Below, one piece after another: positions 1 to 8,858 of a stretch of DNA of 64,000 nucleotides. The DNA is from Actinomycetota bacterium. GTDB taxonomy: Bacteria; Actinomycetota; Thermoleophilia; Solirubrobacterales; Solirubrobacteraceae. Below the pieces are notes generated by a model. That model did not search any database and was not told where the DNA came from. It saw only the letters and a list, made by a program, of their open reading frames with translations. The position numbers were made by a program, and so were the translations under genes. Where the stretch lies: assembly GCA_005883215.1 (NCBI GenBank), contig VAYS01000017.1, forward strand, positions 122,721 to 186,720. Reading direction: 5' to 3'. The stretch's first letter is position 1. Each line of letters begins with the position of its first letter.

Positions 1-421
1 TCTCCATGCGGTCCCCGATCACCAGCTCGGCCCCGGACTGGAGCTCGCGCACGAAGCGCGGGATCTCGGCGAAGTCGTAGGTGAGGTCGGCGTCGGCCAT
101 GACGATGTAGTCGCCGCGGGCCGCGGCGAACCCCGCCAGGTAGGCGCTGCCGTAGCCCTGCCGGCGCTCGTGCACCACGCGCGCCCCGGCCGCCTCGGCG
201 AGCGCAGGACTGCCGTCGGTGGAGCCGTTGTCCACCACCACGATCTCGCCCGAGATCCCGGTTTCCGCCAGCGCCGCGGACGCGGCGCCCACGCAGCGCC
301 GGATCGCTTGGGCCTCGTTCAGACACGGTATGACCACCGAGACCACAGGAGCGCCGGTGGGAGTACCCACCTCCGCGCCGGGAGCAACCACACCCGAGGT
401 GCTGTCTCGAGCCGTGCTCAT
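1..421 (-). CDS. GT2 family glycosyltransferase, N-terminal part (runs off the left edge)
   Basis: Reading leftward from ATG at 421, the protein has the GT-A nucleotide-sugar fold start: VVSVVIPCLNEAQAI, then the VVDNGSTDGSP loop, GYGSAYLAGFAAARGDYIVMADADLTYDF with the DAD metal-binding triplet, and ELVIGDRME. This is the dolichol-phosphate-mannose-synthase-like branch of GT2, enzymes that often load a polyprenyl phosphate with a sugar. About 140 residues are present and the C-terminus lies outside the window. The start is supported by a TACGCT hexamer 9 nt upstream. It is divergent from the GT-B gene at 486. Exact donor and acceptor are unknown. Confidence 0.85.
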   Translation of the reverse strand, partial: MSTARDSTSGVVAPGAEVGTPTGAPVVSVVIPCLNEAQAIRRCVGAASAALAETGISGEIVVVDNGSTDGSPALAEAAGARVVHERRQGYGSAYLAGFAAARGDYIVMADADLTYDFAEIPRFVRELQSGAELVIGDRME

Positions 422-429
422 GTCGTATG

Positions 430-436
430 TAGCGTA
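430..436. promoter_or_regulatory. Overlapping divergent -10 hexamers between the GT2 and GT4 genes
   Basis: The seven bases TAGCGTA read as TAGCGT on the plus strand and TACGCT on the minus strand, both matching TANNNT. The minus hexamer lies 9 nt before the ATG at 421, which would give a leaderless or nearly leaderless transcript. The plus hexamer lies about 50 nt before the ATG at 486. No clear -35 element is seen. Assignment rests only on motif and spacing. Confidence 0.35.
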
Positions 437-485
437 GGGCCTGGACCTGCCGTGGCAGCATCGGTTCCGGCGGACTCCGTCGACC

Positions 486-1655
486 ATGCGCATCGCCATC
501 GTCTACGACTGTCTGTACCCCCACACGGTGGGAGGGGCTGAGCGCTGGTACCGCCAACTCGCGCGCCGGCTGGCCGCGGCGGGACACGACGTCACCTACC
601 TCACGCTGCGCCAGTGGGAGCGCGGGCAGGACGCCGGCTTTGACGGGGTGAAGGTCAGAGCCGTCGGCCCGCGCATGGCCCTGTATGCCGGGGGCCGGCG
701 GCGGATCCTTCCGCCCGTGGTCTTTGGCCTCGGGGTGGGGTGGCACCTGCTTCGCCGCGGTCGTCGCATCGACGTCGTGCACACGGCGTCGTTCCCCTAC
801 TTCTCGCTGTTGGCGGCGGCCGGCGTGAGGCGCGTCGGGCGCTTTGACCTCGTGGTCGACTGGCACGAGGCGTGGACGCGCGAGTACTGGGTCGAGTACC
901 TGGGCCGCTTGCGGGGCCGCATCGGCTGGGCCGTGCAGGGCCTGTGCGTGCGGGTCGGTCAGCGCGCGTTCTGCTTTTCCCGCCTGTACGCGGAGCGGCT
1001 GCGCCGGTGGGGCCTGCGCGGACCGCTGCGCGTGCTCGAGGGCCAATACGACGGCGACCTGACGCCGCGCGAGCCGCAACCGGCCGAGCCGCTCGTGGTG
1101 TTCGCCGGACGCCACATCCCTGAGAAGCGCGTGCCGGTCCTGATCCCGGCGATCGCAGCCGCGCAAGACCGCATACCCGACCTGCGGGCCGAGATCCTGG
1201 GCGACGGGCCCGACCGCCCCCGTGTCCAGCGCCTGGTCGCCGAGCACGGCCTGGAACACGCGATCGGGCTGCCGGGATTCGTCGCGGCCCCGGAGGTGGA
1301 GCGGACGTTGGCGCGGGCGCTGTGCCTGGCGCTTCCCTCCCGGCGCGAGGGCTATGGCCTGGTGGTCCTGGAGGCGAGCGCGGTGGGGACCCCCAGCCTG
1401 GTGGTCGCCGGGCCCGATAACGCGGCGACCGAACTCGTGGAACACGGCGTCAACGGACTGGTCGTCGACTCCGCCGACCCCGAAGCGCTAGCCGAGGCGA
1501 TAGTGCAGGTCCACGCCGCGGGAGACGCGCTGCGCGCCTCGACCGCCGCCTGGTTCGCCGACCACGCCCGGCGACTTTCGCTGGCCCATTCGCTGGAAGC
1601 GGTAGTGGAGGCCTACGCCGGGGGGGACGGCCGCCCGCTCAGCGCTCGCCGGTAG
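486..1655 (+). CDS. GT4-like glycosyltransferase
   Basis: A 389-residue GT-B glycosyltransferase. The N-terminal acceptor domain begins MRIAIVYDCLYPHTVGGAE, the GGxE loop typical of GT4. The C-terminal donor domain (about residues 195-370) contains VFAGRHIPEKRVPVLI and the E-x7-E region REGYGLVVLEASAVGTP that holds the nucleotide-sugar. It acts in the cytoplasm on a growing lipid-linked glycan; the sugar is not predictable. Its 3' end overlaps the convergent GT gene on the other strand by 43 bp. Confidence 0.88.
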   Translation: MRIAIVYDCLYPHTVGGAERWYRQLARRLAAAGHDVTYLTLRQWERGQDAGFDGVKVRAVGPRMALYAGGRRRILPPVVFGLGVGWHLLRRGRRIDVVHTASFPYFSLLAAAGVRRVGRFDLVVDWHEAWTREYWVEYLGRLRGRIGWAVQGLCVRVGQRAFCFSRLYAERLRRWGLRGPLRVLEGQYDGDLTPREPQPAEPLVVFAGRHIPEKRVPVLIPAIAAAQDRIPDLRAEILGDGPDRPRVQRLVAEHGLEHAIGLPGFVAAPEVERTLARALCLALPSRREGYGLVVLEASAVGTPSLVVAGPDNAATELVEHGVNGLVVDSADPEALAEAIVQVHAAGDALRASTAAWFADHARRLSLAHSLEAVVEAYAGGDGRPLSARR

Positions 1656-2758
1656 CTGGCCACCGTCCCCTGGGCGGTGCGCTCCCACGTGTACTGCGAG
1701 GCGCGCGCCCGCCCGCGCCCGATCAGGTCCTCGGCGAGCCTCGCGTCGGACAAGATCCTGCTCACCGCCGCGGCGATCTCGCGCTCGCTTTGCGGATCGA
1801 AGCGCAGCGCCGCGTCGCCAGCGACCTCGGCTACCGCCCCCGTGCTCGAGCAGGCGATGGGGACCCCGCGAGCCATCGCCTCCAGGACGGGCAAGCCGAA
1901 TCCCTCATACAGCGACGGATACACGAAGGCGGCGGCGAGCGCGTAAAGCCCTTCCAGCGTCTCCGGCGAGACCCAGCCCAAGAAGCGCACGTCGCCGTCG
2001 ATCCCCAGCCCGCGCGCGAGGTCCTCTAGCTCGGCCTGATGCTCTGTGGGGTAGCCGGGAAGGACGAGGACCGGCCTTTCGGCCGAAGGCAGCGCGGCGA
2101 GCGCCCGCAACAGCCGGCCGAGGTTCTTGTGCGGGCGCTTGGCCGAGACCGACAGCAGCACGCGTCGGTCGCGCAGGGCCAGCGTGCTCCGCAGGTCGCC
2201 TTCTCCGACCGGCCCGGCCGCCGGCGCCGCTCCCGGGCCCTCGGCGACGACGTCGATGCGCTCGGGCGCCAGGCGCAGATAACGCACCAGGTCGGCGCGG
2301 GTGCTCTCCGATACGGCGATAACCCGGTCCGACCGGCGCACGGCCAGCGACACCAACCCGCGCATGCCCAGGGCCCGTGCGCCGAAGTGGGCCTCCGGAC
2401 GCACCCGGTGGATCAGGTCGTGCACGGTCACCACCCGGCGAAAGCGGCCCCGCGCGGGGGCGGTGTTGGCGAGCGAGTGAACGAGCGCCATCCCGTGGCG
2501 CTCGGCCAGGCGCGGCAGCAGCAGCTGCTCGCCGAAGATCCACTGGAGGCGGTCGGAGGAGCGGACGGGAACGGTTACGGCGGGGATGACGTCGCCCCAC
2601 GGGCCCTCGCCGGCGCGCGCGGTCTCCCGGTTGACGAACGCGGTGAAGCTCAGGTCGGGGGCGGCCGCCACCAGCCGCGGGATCAGCTCACGGGCGACGA
2701 CCTCGGTCCCGCCGGTCTCGCCCGGGACCAGGAACAGGAGGTTGAGTCCTACGCGCAC
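1613..2758 (-). CDS. GT4-like glycosyltransferase (mannosyl/rhamnosyltransferase type)
   Basis: GT-B enzyme of about 381 residues. The N-terminal domain starts VRVGLNLLFLVPGETGGTE; the middle has the VTVHDLIHRVRPEAHF motif common in this subgroup; the donor domain carries SAKRPHKNLGRLLRA and EGFGLPVLEAMARGVP. An in-frame ATG exists at 2791, but I chose GTG at 2758 because homologues start at this point and a TACGCT hexamer lies exactly 9 nt upstream. It is divergent from the gene at 2863. Substrates are unknown. Confidence 0.86.
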   Translation of the reverse strand: MRVGLNLLFLVPGETGGTEVVARELIPRLVAAAPDLSFTAFVNRETARAGEGPWGDVIPAVTVPVRSSDRLQWIFGEQLLLPRLAERHGMALVHSLANTAPARGRFRRVVTVHDLIHRVRPEAHFGARALGMRGLVSLAVRRSDRVIAVSESTRADLVRYLRLAPERIDVVAEGPGAAPAAGPVGEGDLRSTLALRDRRVLLSVSAKRPHKNLGRLLRALAALPSAERPVLVLPGYPTEHQAELEDLARGLGIDGDVRFLGWVSPETLEGLYALAAAFVYPSLYEGFGLPVLEAMARGVPIACSSTGAVAEVAGDAALRFDPQSEREIAAAVSRILSDARLAEDLIGRGRARASQYTWERTAQGTVASYRRALSGRPSPPA

Positions 2759-2767
2759 GGCGCAGGG

Positions 2768-2773
2768 AGCGTA
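2768..2773 (-). promoter_or_regulatory. -10 hexamer TACGCT for the leftward GT4 gene
   Basis: TACGCT on the minus strand ends 9 nt before the GTG start at 2758, the spacing expected for a leaderless actinobacterial transcript. It decides the start: the longer reading frame from 2791 would begin upstream of this promoter. No convincing -35 is visible. Confidence 0.4.
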
Positions 2774-2862
2774 ATCCGGGCCGAGCACCACGACGGTTTG
2801 AGCCCAACGAGCGCAGCTGGGAACGCCGCTATCGTCCGCGCCACCCGTGGCCGGGCGCCCGC

Positions 2863-3999
2863 ATGCGGATCGTCTACTTCACCGACACCCGCGAGATCGG
2901 GGGCGCGGAACGCAACCTGATCGACATGGCCCAGGCGGCGACGGCGGCCGGTCACGAGGTGCTGCTCGGCGCCCCCCAGGCCCAGCTGGTCGCGTGGCTG
3001 CGCGAGCAGGCGCCCGGAGCTCGCGTCGAGACGGTGGCCGATGACGACTACTTCGACGCCCGCGACGCGCCGGGCCGTGCGGCGCGGCTCTCCCTCGCCT
3101 TTGGCGCGCTGGTCCGATGGCTGGCCTCGATCTCCCCCGACCTGCTGCACGTCAACAACGGCGGCTTCCCGGGTTCGGACCTGTGCCGGCTCGCGCCGTT
3201 CGCCGGCCGTTTGGCCAGGGTGCCGCGCCGGCTGATGACCGTGCACTCCAACCCTTGGGAGCGCGAACGGCTCTCGACCCCGGCGCTCCAGTCGCTGGCC
3301 GACCGAATCGTGTGGGCCAACGTCGAGGCCGTGCTGTGTCCTTCTGACTCGGTAGCCCGGGGGCTGATCAGGGCGCGCGGCATGCCGCGGAGCCTGGTCC
3401 GCCACCTGCACTACGGGGTCCCCGAGCCCCCTCAGGACCCGACGGCGGTGGCCGAGATCCGGGGTCGCCTGGCGCCCAACGGCGAGCTCCTGGTGGGCCT
3501 GGTCTCCGCCCGCCCGGTGGCGAGCAAGGGCTATGACGTCTTCGTCGATGCGCTGGGCCTGGTTCGCGGTGCGGTGCGGGGAGCGATCGTCGGGCCGGTC
3601 CCCCTCGGGCTGGAGGACCGCATCGCCCGGCGCGAGCTCGGAGACCGGCTGGCGCTCGAGGGCCGCCAGCCGCGGGTGGGGTCGTTCTTCGGGGCGTGTG
3701 ACGCTTTGGCGGTGCCCTCGACCGCCGAGGAATGCATGCCGCTGGTGATCCTCGAGGCGATGGCCAGCGGAACGGCGGTGTTCGCCGCCCGCCTGTCGGG
3801 GCTCCCCGAGGCCGTCGAGGACGGACGCACCGGTCGGATCTTCTCCCCGGGCGCCGCCGACCAGCTCGCCGCCCTACTCGACGAGTCCGCCGAGGACCGT
3901 GAGCCGCTGGCGCGCATGGGCGCCGCCGGGCGCGAGCGCTGGAGCCGCTTCTTCACCCCCGAGCGCATGGCCGCCGGACTGCTCGCGCTCTATGGCTGA
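2863..3999 (+). CDS. GT4-like glycosyltransferase
   Basis: A 378-residue GT-B protein. It begins MRIVYFTDTREIGGAERNLID with the GGAE loop, has DLLHVNNGGFPGSDL in the acceptor domain, and a donor domain with SARPVASKGYDVFVDAL and the E-x7-E region TAEECMPLVILEAMASGTA. It is the first gene of a two-gene unit: its stop overlaps the ATG of the next glycosyltransferase by 8 bp. A TATCGT hexamer some 30 nt upstream may be its -10 box. Sugar specificity cannot be read from the sequence. Confidence 0.86.
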   Translation: MRIVYFTDTREIGGAERNLIDMAQAATAAGHEVLLGAPQAQLVAWLREQAPGARVETVADDDYFDARDAPGRAARLSLAFGALVRWLASISPDLLHVNNGGFPGSDLCRLAPFAGRLARVPRRLMTVHSNPWERERLSTPALQSLADRIVWANVEAVLCPSDSVARGLIRARGMPRSLVRHLHYGVPEPPQDPTAVAEIRGRLAPNGELLVGLVSARPVASKGYDVFVDALGLVRGAVRGAIVGPVPLGLEDRIARRELGDRLALEGRQPRVGSFFGACDALAVPSTAEECMPLVILEAMASGTAVFAARLSGLPEAVEDGRTGRIFSPGAADQLAALLDESAEDREPLARMGAAGRERWSRFFTPERMAAGLLALYG

Positions 4000-5074
4000 G
4001 CCGGAGATCTGGCTCCTTGACCACGCCCCGATCCTGGGGGGCGCCGAGCGCTTTGCCCTGCGGCTGGCGCGCCACGCCGCCACGGCGAGCGGCGCGCCCC
4101 AGGTGCGCTTGGTCTGCCCGGAGCAAAGCCCTCTGGCCGACGCCGCCCGGGCGCTGGGATTCCCGGTCACCGCCCACCGGTTTCCCGATCTCAGCCCCCG
4201 GGCGGGACCCGCCGTCGTCCGGGCCGTGCTCGCCACGCGCGCGCTGCTGCGACGGGCCGGCGCCGCCGCGGTGGTGGCCAACACGTCCCGGGCGCAGGCG
4301 TACGTCTCGGTTGCCGTGCTGGCCCTGCGCCGCCGTCCGGCGATCGTCCAGCTGGTCCACGAGCAGGAGACCGCGGCGCGGCCGACGGCGCGCCTGATGT
4401 TTCGCCGGGTGGGCGCCGTGGTGGCGATCGGATCCAACGTGGCGCACGCCTACCGGGAGGCCGTCGGCGCCGTGCCGATCTCCCAGATCAACAACGTGAT
4501 CGGCCCAGACGAGCTCTCCGACGTCGTGCGTCGGCCAGCCCCCGGACCGCCGCGGCTTGGCGTGGTGGCACGCATGATCCCCGAGAAGGGGATCCTCGAG
4601 CTCATCGGTGAGCTGTTCGCCGGCCCGGCGCACTGGAGCACGGTTCAGATCGCCGCGCCGGCGCAAGATCCCTCCTATGAGACCAGCGTGCGCCAGCGCG
4701 TCGAGGAGCTCGGGCTGGCCGACCGCGTGGAGCTGGTCGGGGAGATCACCCGCCTGTCGGACTTCTTTGGCGAGGTCGACGCGGTCCTGGTGCCCTCGAT
4801 CGGGGGCGAGGGGCAGCCCGGCGTGATCCTCGAGGCCCTGGCCCACGGCCTGCCCGTGGTCGTGCGCCAGCCCGTGTGGTCGCCGGATTACACCGGCCTC
4901 CCCGTCCGCTCCTACCGCGACGCCGGCGACCTGCCCGGGGCGATCTCCCACGTGCTGGCCGCGCCGCCAGCCCCCCACCACGAGTTGACCGCTCGCTTCG
5001 GGCCCGAGCAGGCGATCGCCGGCATCCTTGCGGCGGCCAAGGCAGCCAGGCGCGACGGTCGGATCAGTGGATGA
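3992..5074 (+). CDS. GT4-like glycosyltransferase
   Basis: A 360-residue GT-B glycosyltransferase. The chosen ATG overlaps the previous stop by 8 bp and puts the usual start, AEPEIWLLDHAPILGGAERFAL, at the N-terminus; the longer upstream reading has no family support. The donor domain shows VVARMIPEKGILELIGEL and GEGQPGVILEALAHGLPVVV. Its organisation and overlap show co-translation with the gene at 2863, so the two probably add consecutive residues to one glycan. Confidence 0.86.
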   Translation: MAEPEIWLLDHAPILGGAERFALRLARHAATASGAPQVRLVCPEQSPLADAARALGFPVTAHRFPDLSPRAGPAVVRAVLATRALLRRAGAAAVVANTSRAQAYVSVAVLALRRRPAIVQLVHEQETAARPTARLMFRRVGAVVAIGSNVAHAYREAVGAVPISQINNVIGPDELSDVVRRPAPGPPRLGVVARMIPEKGILELIGELFAGPAHWSTVQIAAPAQDPSYETSVRQRVEELGLADRVELVGEITRLSDFFGEVDAVLVPSIGGEGQPGVILEALAHGLPVVVRQPVWSPDYTGLPVRSYRDAGDLPGAISHVLAAPPAPHHELTARFGPEQAIAGILAAAKAARRDGRISG

Positions 5075-5244
5075 TGCACACACTCGCGGCACGATCGACG
5101 TGGAGTCGTGGAGCTCACCAGTGGAAGGAGCGTCAAGCGTGATCCCCATAGCAGCGAGCGTCGGCGCCCACCGTCCGCCACGAGGCCTGGAGCGACGGCC
5201 GCAACGCGCACGGATCCGACAATCACCTTAGGCAGGGGGCAGCG

Positions 5245-7062
5245 GTGCGGGTCACCTACGCGAACTGCTACCTCGGCGACATCATCCCCCGGGATGTGCT
5301 GGTGACCGACGAGGTTGCGGTGGCTCATTCGGCGCCGGCCGGCATCCAGACGTTCATGGCGGATTCCCACTTCGCCCCGACCGCCGGCGAGGCTCATAAC
5401 CTCGCCGCCTGGCGACTGGCATTCCAATGGTTCCGCGATGGTGACGAGGACCCCACGTTGGTCAAGGGCATTTCCGCCGGCGACCTAGGCGGAGCCGAAA
5501 CAGCCATCACCGTATTGCTGCCGGCGGCTCGCGGGGTATTGGAATCCAGCGCGCTCGTTGAAGAGGTCGAGCCGAGGATGTTCACCACGATCGTCGCTGA
5601 CGGCGGGCCCGGACACTACGATCGCGTTGAGACGGTGCAGGCGGACGCTGCGGCGGCAACGGTACGCACGCGGGTCCAGCGGGAAGTCAGGTGCGACCGG
5701 GCCCTCGCCCGCGACCGCCGCAACCAGCGGCTGTTCGGCAAGTACGCCGTCACCCGCGATCCGGACTTCCTCCACCCCCGCCCGCGGTGGCGGCGCGTGA
5801 TTGCCAATGGGCTGTTTCGGGCGGTCAACGCCGCTGCCGCCCTGCGCGAGCGGAGCGGACGCCCCGTGCTTGTCGTGGATGAGTACAACCCCACGCGAGC
5901 CTTCGCACGGCAATACGCGGCCCAGTCGGGCGGCGAGTATCGCCTGGCGCGGTCGGGACCGCTACCGCGCGACCTCCGCGCCATCGTGCGCCGAGGCGAT
6001 CTCGCGGTGATGCCAGTCCCCCGTCCGGCCACCCTGAGCGACCCAGGGGCTGTCGAGCGGCTCTGGCGATTCGCAGCCTCGCGGAACGAGCTCATGTCCA
6101 CACGGTTCACGCTCGCGGGAGTGGACCTCTGGCCGGTCCTCGCGCCGCATTTGGCGCGAGTGATCGAGCGCTACAGCGCCTTCATCTCCCACGCCGAGCC
6201 CGCGTGCCGGGCGCAGCTTGAACGGCTGAATCCGGCTGCGGTGATCGTCCCGTATGACACCCCGCCGGAAACCCGACTCTTGATCCGGGTTGCCCAGCAG
6301 ATGGACATCCCAACGTTCGTGCTCAACGACGGCTTCAAAGCGGACGACTTCGAGGCGGAGTGCATGACTGCTGATCACGCTCTGGCCTGGTCGTCGGCGC
6401 TGGCCGAGCATTACCTAGCCCGCCGTGCTCACGGGCGCACCACAGTCACCGGGAATCCAAAAGCGGACGACCAGTACCCGCTCGCGTGGCGACGGCGCGG
6501 AGCTATCAAACGGATCCTGGTGGGCGGCTTCGCCTTCTCGTGTGTGGATCTGAACTGCCGGCGCTCAGACCCCGAGTGGTTCCTCGACGGCGTCCTCACG
6601 GGAATCGAATGCAGTACCTCAGCTACCGCCCAGATCGTCGTCAAGCTTCATCCGGCGGATCATCGCCTCCATTACGCGGCTGTCCTCGCCGCGCACCCGA
6701 AGCTTTCCGTCGAACTCAAATTAGAGGGCGACGTAGTAGAGGCTTTCGCCTCTGCCGACCTGTATGTGACAGGCGCCAGCACCTCGCTGCTCGAGGCCGT
6801 GGCATTCGGGCTCCCGGTGATCTACTACCGGGTCAACGAGCAGCACCTGCATCCTCCCTTCACCGACGACTCGGTTATTCAGCCGCGTACCGCGGCTTCA
6901 CCCCGGCAGCTCGCCGCGCTGATCGACCGGGTGGCGCACGGGGAGCTAACGCCCGAGACGAAAGAGATCACCGCCTGGTGCGAGCGCTACTTGGGTCAGC
7001 GAGACGGACACAGCGTCGCGCGGATCATCGAGGCCATCCGGCAGGAGATCCCGGCGGCTTGA
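5245..7062 (+). CDS. Capsule-synthesis-like GT-B protein
   Basis: A 605-residue protein with a GTG start after a good Shine-Dalgarno-like stretch (AGGCAGGGGG), unlike the leaderless genes around it. The last 200 residues look like the capsule-synthesis/CDP-glycerol glycerophosphotransferase fold: KRILVGGFAFS, IVVKLHPADHR, then ASADLYVTGASTSLLEAVAFGLPVIYY. The N-terminal 300 residues are not recognised. It probably transfers a sugar or glycerol-phosphate-like unit during capsule or polymer assembly. Base composition is clearly lower in GC than the flanking glycosyltransferases, which suggests recent transfer. The 170 bp before it hold no gene. Confidence 0.65.
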   Translation: MRVTYANCYLGDIIPRDVLVTDEVAVAHSAPAGIQTFMADSHFAPTAGEAHNLAAWRLAFQWFRDGDEDPTLVKGISAGDLGGAETAITVLLPAARGVLESSALVEEVEPRMFTTIVADGGPGHYDRVETVQADAAAATVRTRVQREVRCDRALARDRRNQRLFGKYAVTRDPDFLHPRPRWRRVIANGLFRAVNAAAALRERSGRPVLVVDEYNPTRAFARQYAAQSGGEYRLARSGPLPRDLRAIVRRGDLAVMPVPRPATLSDPGAVERLWRFAASRNELMSTRFTLAGVDLWPVLAPHLARVIERYSAFISHAEPACRAQLERLNPAAVIVPYDTPPETRLLIRVAQQMDIPTFVLNDGFKADDFEAECMTADHALAWSSALAEHYLARRAHGRTTVTGNPKADDQYPLAWRRRGAIKRILVGGFAFSCVDLNCRRSDPEWFLDGVLTGIECSTSATAQIVVKLHPADHRLHYAAVLAAHPKLSVELKLEGDVVEAFASADLYVTGASTSLLEAVAFGLPVIYYRVNEQHLHPPFTDDSVIQPRTAASPRQLAALIDRVAHGELTPETKEITAWCERYLGQRDGHSVARIIEAIRQEIPAA

Positions 7063-7069
7063 CAGCCGC

Positions 7070-7864
7070 TCACCGAGCCGTCGAATCCCTCACCGAGTCA
7101 AGTGACCCGGACACGCCTTTGTCCGTTGACGTGTCCGGACGCCTACGGAGCCAGCCTTCAGGCGAGTGCGAAATCACAAACCGCTTCTCCTTAGTTCGGT
7201 CTGAGTCGAACTCGGGGTGCCGGGCAAGGAAATCGCGGATCGCCGGCAACGGCCCGGGCCGGCCAACCCGGAACAGCCGCAGCGTGTCGATCGATCCATC
7301 CTGGACGATGATGTAGCTGCCCGGCGTCACCAACGGCGCGTAAAGCTCGAGTTCATTGGTCACATGCCTTGCGTTGTGATCCGAGTCGAGGATCACCAAT
7401 ACCGGGCCGTCGGCCTGGGCAACCGCCGACCGAACGTGGCCGATGACCTCCGGCGAAGTCGAGCTTCCGATCAAGTACTCCACTCGCGGGTGGTGCAGGT
7501 CATGCAAGCGCTCAACATCGCTGGTGATCACCCGGCCATGATCCATGAGATCAAAGAGCTGGGCGAAGAAAAACGACGAGCCCCCGCGGTTGGTACCGGT
7601 CTCAATCAGCAACGCAGGACGTAGCTCATAGAGCGTTTCCTGAATCGTCCAAAGGTCCAACACGTTCTGCCAAATCGGCCTTCCGAGCCAGGTGATTTGG
7701 CCAAAGTTGTCGGTGGCCTCGACGAGTTCGGTGAAGAACAACCTGTGCCCGGCTTCGCGCACGGGTCCGCGATAGATGGCCTTTCGCAGTCGCCTGAACT
7801 GGGCGTCGATCGCCAGCACGACATCGCGGCGATTGCGGGGGAACCGCTCGCGAAAGGTCGCCAT
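7070..7864 (-). CDS. CmcI-family methyltransferase (cephalosporin hydroxylase / rhamnosyl O-methyltransferase family)
   Basis: A 264-residue protein with the features of the CmcI family: LLIETGTNRGGSSFFFAQLFDLM (SAM-binding loop), RVEYLIGSSTSPEV, then PVLVILDSDHNARHVTNEL with the acidic metal-binding residues and GSYIIVQDGSID. In glycan loci these enzymes O-methylate sugars such as rhamnose. It is convergent with the gene ending at 7062 and divergent from a broken GT2. GC is about 53-62% in hand-counted lines, well below the neighbourhood. Confidence 0.8.
   Translation of the reverse strand: MATFRERFPRNRRDVVLAIDAQFRRLRKAIYRGPVREAGHRLFFTELVEATDNFGQITWLGRPIWQNVLDLWTIQETLYELRPALLIETGTNRGGSSFFFAQLFDLMDHGRVITSDVERLHDLHHPRVEYLIGSSTSPEVIGHVRSAVAQADGPVLVILDSDHNARHVTNELELYAPLVTPGSYIIVQDGSIDTLRLFRVGRPGPLPAIRDFLARHPEFDSDRTKEKRFVISHSPEGWLRRRPDTSTDKGVSGSLDSVRDSTAR
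7107..7138. repeat. 9-bp perfect inverted repeat near two convergent gene ends
   Basis: CCGGACACG at 7107-7115 is the exact reverse complement of CGTGTCCGG at 7130-7138, with a 14-base spacer. It lies inside the last codons of the CmcI-family gene and about 45 bp after the stop of the gene ending at 7062. It could act as a bidirectional transcription stop for this convergent pair. There is no T-run, so this is only a structural suggestion. Confidence 0.4.
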
Positions 7865-7873
7865 CGCGGACCG

Positions 7874-7879
7874 ATGCTA
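7874..7879 (-). promoter_or_regulatory. -10 hexamer TAGCAT for the CmcI-family gene
   Basis: TAGCAT on the minus strand ends 9 nt before the ATG at 7864, the leaderless spacing seen repeatedly in this window. It is distinct from the TACGCT hexamer that serves the divergent gene at 7929. Confidence 0.35.
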
Positions 7880-7916
7880 TACGGCGATTTCGGATCCCCG
7901 ACTTCCTTTTGAAGGC

Positions 7917-7922
7917 TACGCT
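7917..7922 (+). promoter_or_regulatory. -10 hexamer TACGCT for the broken GT2 gene
   Basis: TACGCT ends 6 nt before the GTG at 7929, supporting that start over upstream in-frame ATGs. The promoter seems intact although the gene it serves is disrupted. Confidence 0.4.
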
Positions 7923-7928
7923 CGTAAC

Positions 7929-8713
7929 GTGCCGCGGGTAAGTGTCATCGTGCCGGCCTTCGACGCCGCGGCCACAGTCGAGGAGACCCTCCAGTCGGTC
8001 GTCGCCCAGACGTTCGACGACTGGGAGGTGGTCCTGACCGATGACGGCTCCCGCGACGGGACTGCAGAGCTCGCCGGAGCGGTCGATCCGCGGGTCCGCG
8101 TGTTGCCCGCGGGACGAAGCGGTGGTCCCGCCCGCGCGCGCAATCTCGCCATTTCGCAGGCCCGGGGAGAGCTGCTCGCCTTCCTCGACGCCGATGATCT
8201 GTGGCTGCCTGACTACCTCGGGTCACAGACGGAGACCTTCGACGGTCTCCTCGTGCGGTCGTCGAGAAAGTCGGCGGATTCGATCCGCTGGCGACGTTCG
8301 GCGCCGAGGACCACAACCTCTGGATAAAGATCATGGAGCGCGGATATCGGATCGTCTACAACCCACGACCGGTGGCTGTCTACCGAGTCGGCGCGAGCAG
8401 CATGTCCTCGAGTCTGGTGGGCATGAGCCGGACGTCTCAAGAGGTCTACCGGCTGGCGCTCCAGCGCGGCCGGTTGAACCCGCTCGAGAGACGAGTGGCC
8501 TCGCGGAGCTTGCGCCTCCAGCGCGCGGTAGATGACGTCGAGTGCCTCATCGACGACAGGATGGCTAGACGTTCTCCGCTGGCAATCGCCCGGGCCGCGC
8601 GTGGTGGTCTGGTCTTCCTGCTCTTCGCGGCCAGGCACCCCGAACGCTGGCCGCGATGGGCAAAGGCGCTGCTGGGCGGGAGGGCCACGCTCTGGCGCCC
8701 GGAGCTGCGCTGA
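7929..8713 (+). pseudogene. Broken GT2 glycosyltransferase (internal deletion plus frameshift)
   Basis: From GTG at 7929 the frame encodes a normal GT2 start: PRVSVIVPAFDAAATVEETL, VVLTDDGSRDGTAEL, GGPARARNLAISQARGELLA and FLDADDLWLPDYL. Just after 8230 the frame becomes meaningless and stops at 8327. A second frame opens at about 8245 with AVVEKVGGFDPLATFGAED, then HNLWIKIMERGYRIVYNP, which is the normal continuation of GT2 enzymes, and runs to 8713. About 60-70 residues that usually lie between these parts are missing. The gene is therefore inactive, or an assembly error removed DNA here. Confidence 0.8.
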
Positions 8714-8813
8714 GCAGCGGCCCGCGTCCCCGCGTGCGCGCCGCACTCGCAACTTGCTCCGCGCATCCTGCGTGCAATCGACTCGGCCATCCGGTACCCG
8801 CCATAACGACGGC

Positions 8814-8819
8814 TAGCCT
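8814..8819 (+). promoter_or_regulatory. Possible -10 hexamer TAGCCT for the downstream methyltransferase
   Basis: TAGCCT matches the TANNNT pattern used elsewhere in the window. Transcription would begin near 8826, leaving a leader of about 30 nt before the TTG at 8859. A 13-codon reading frame starts at 8821 and ends at 8862 inside that leader; whether it is translated is unknown. Confidence 0.3.
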
Positions 8820-8858
8820 GATGGGCCCTCATCCGGGAATGTCTGCCTCACACAGTCC

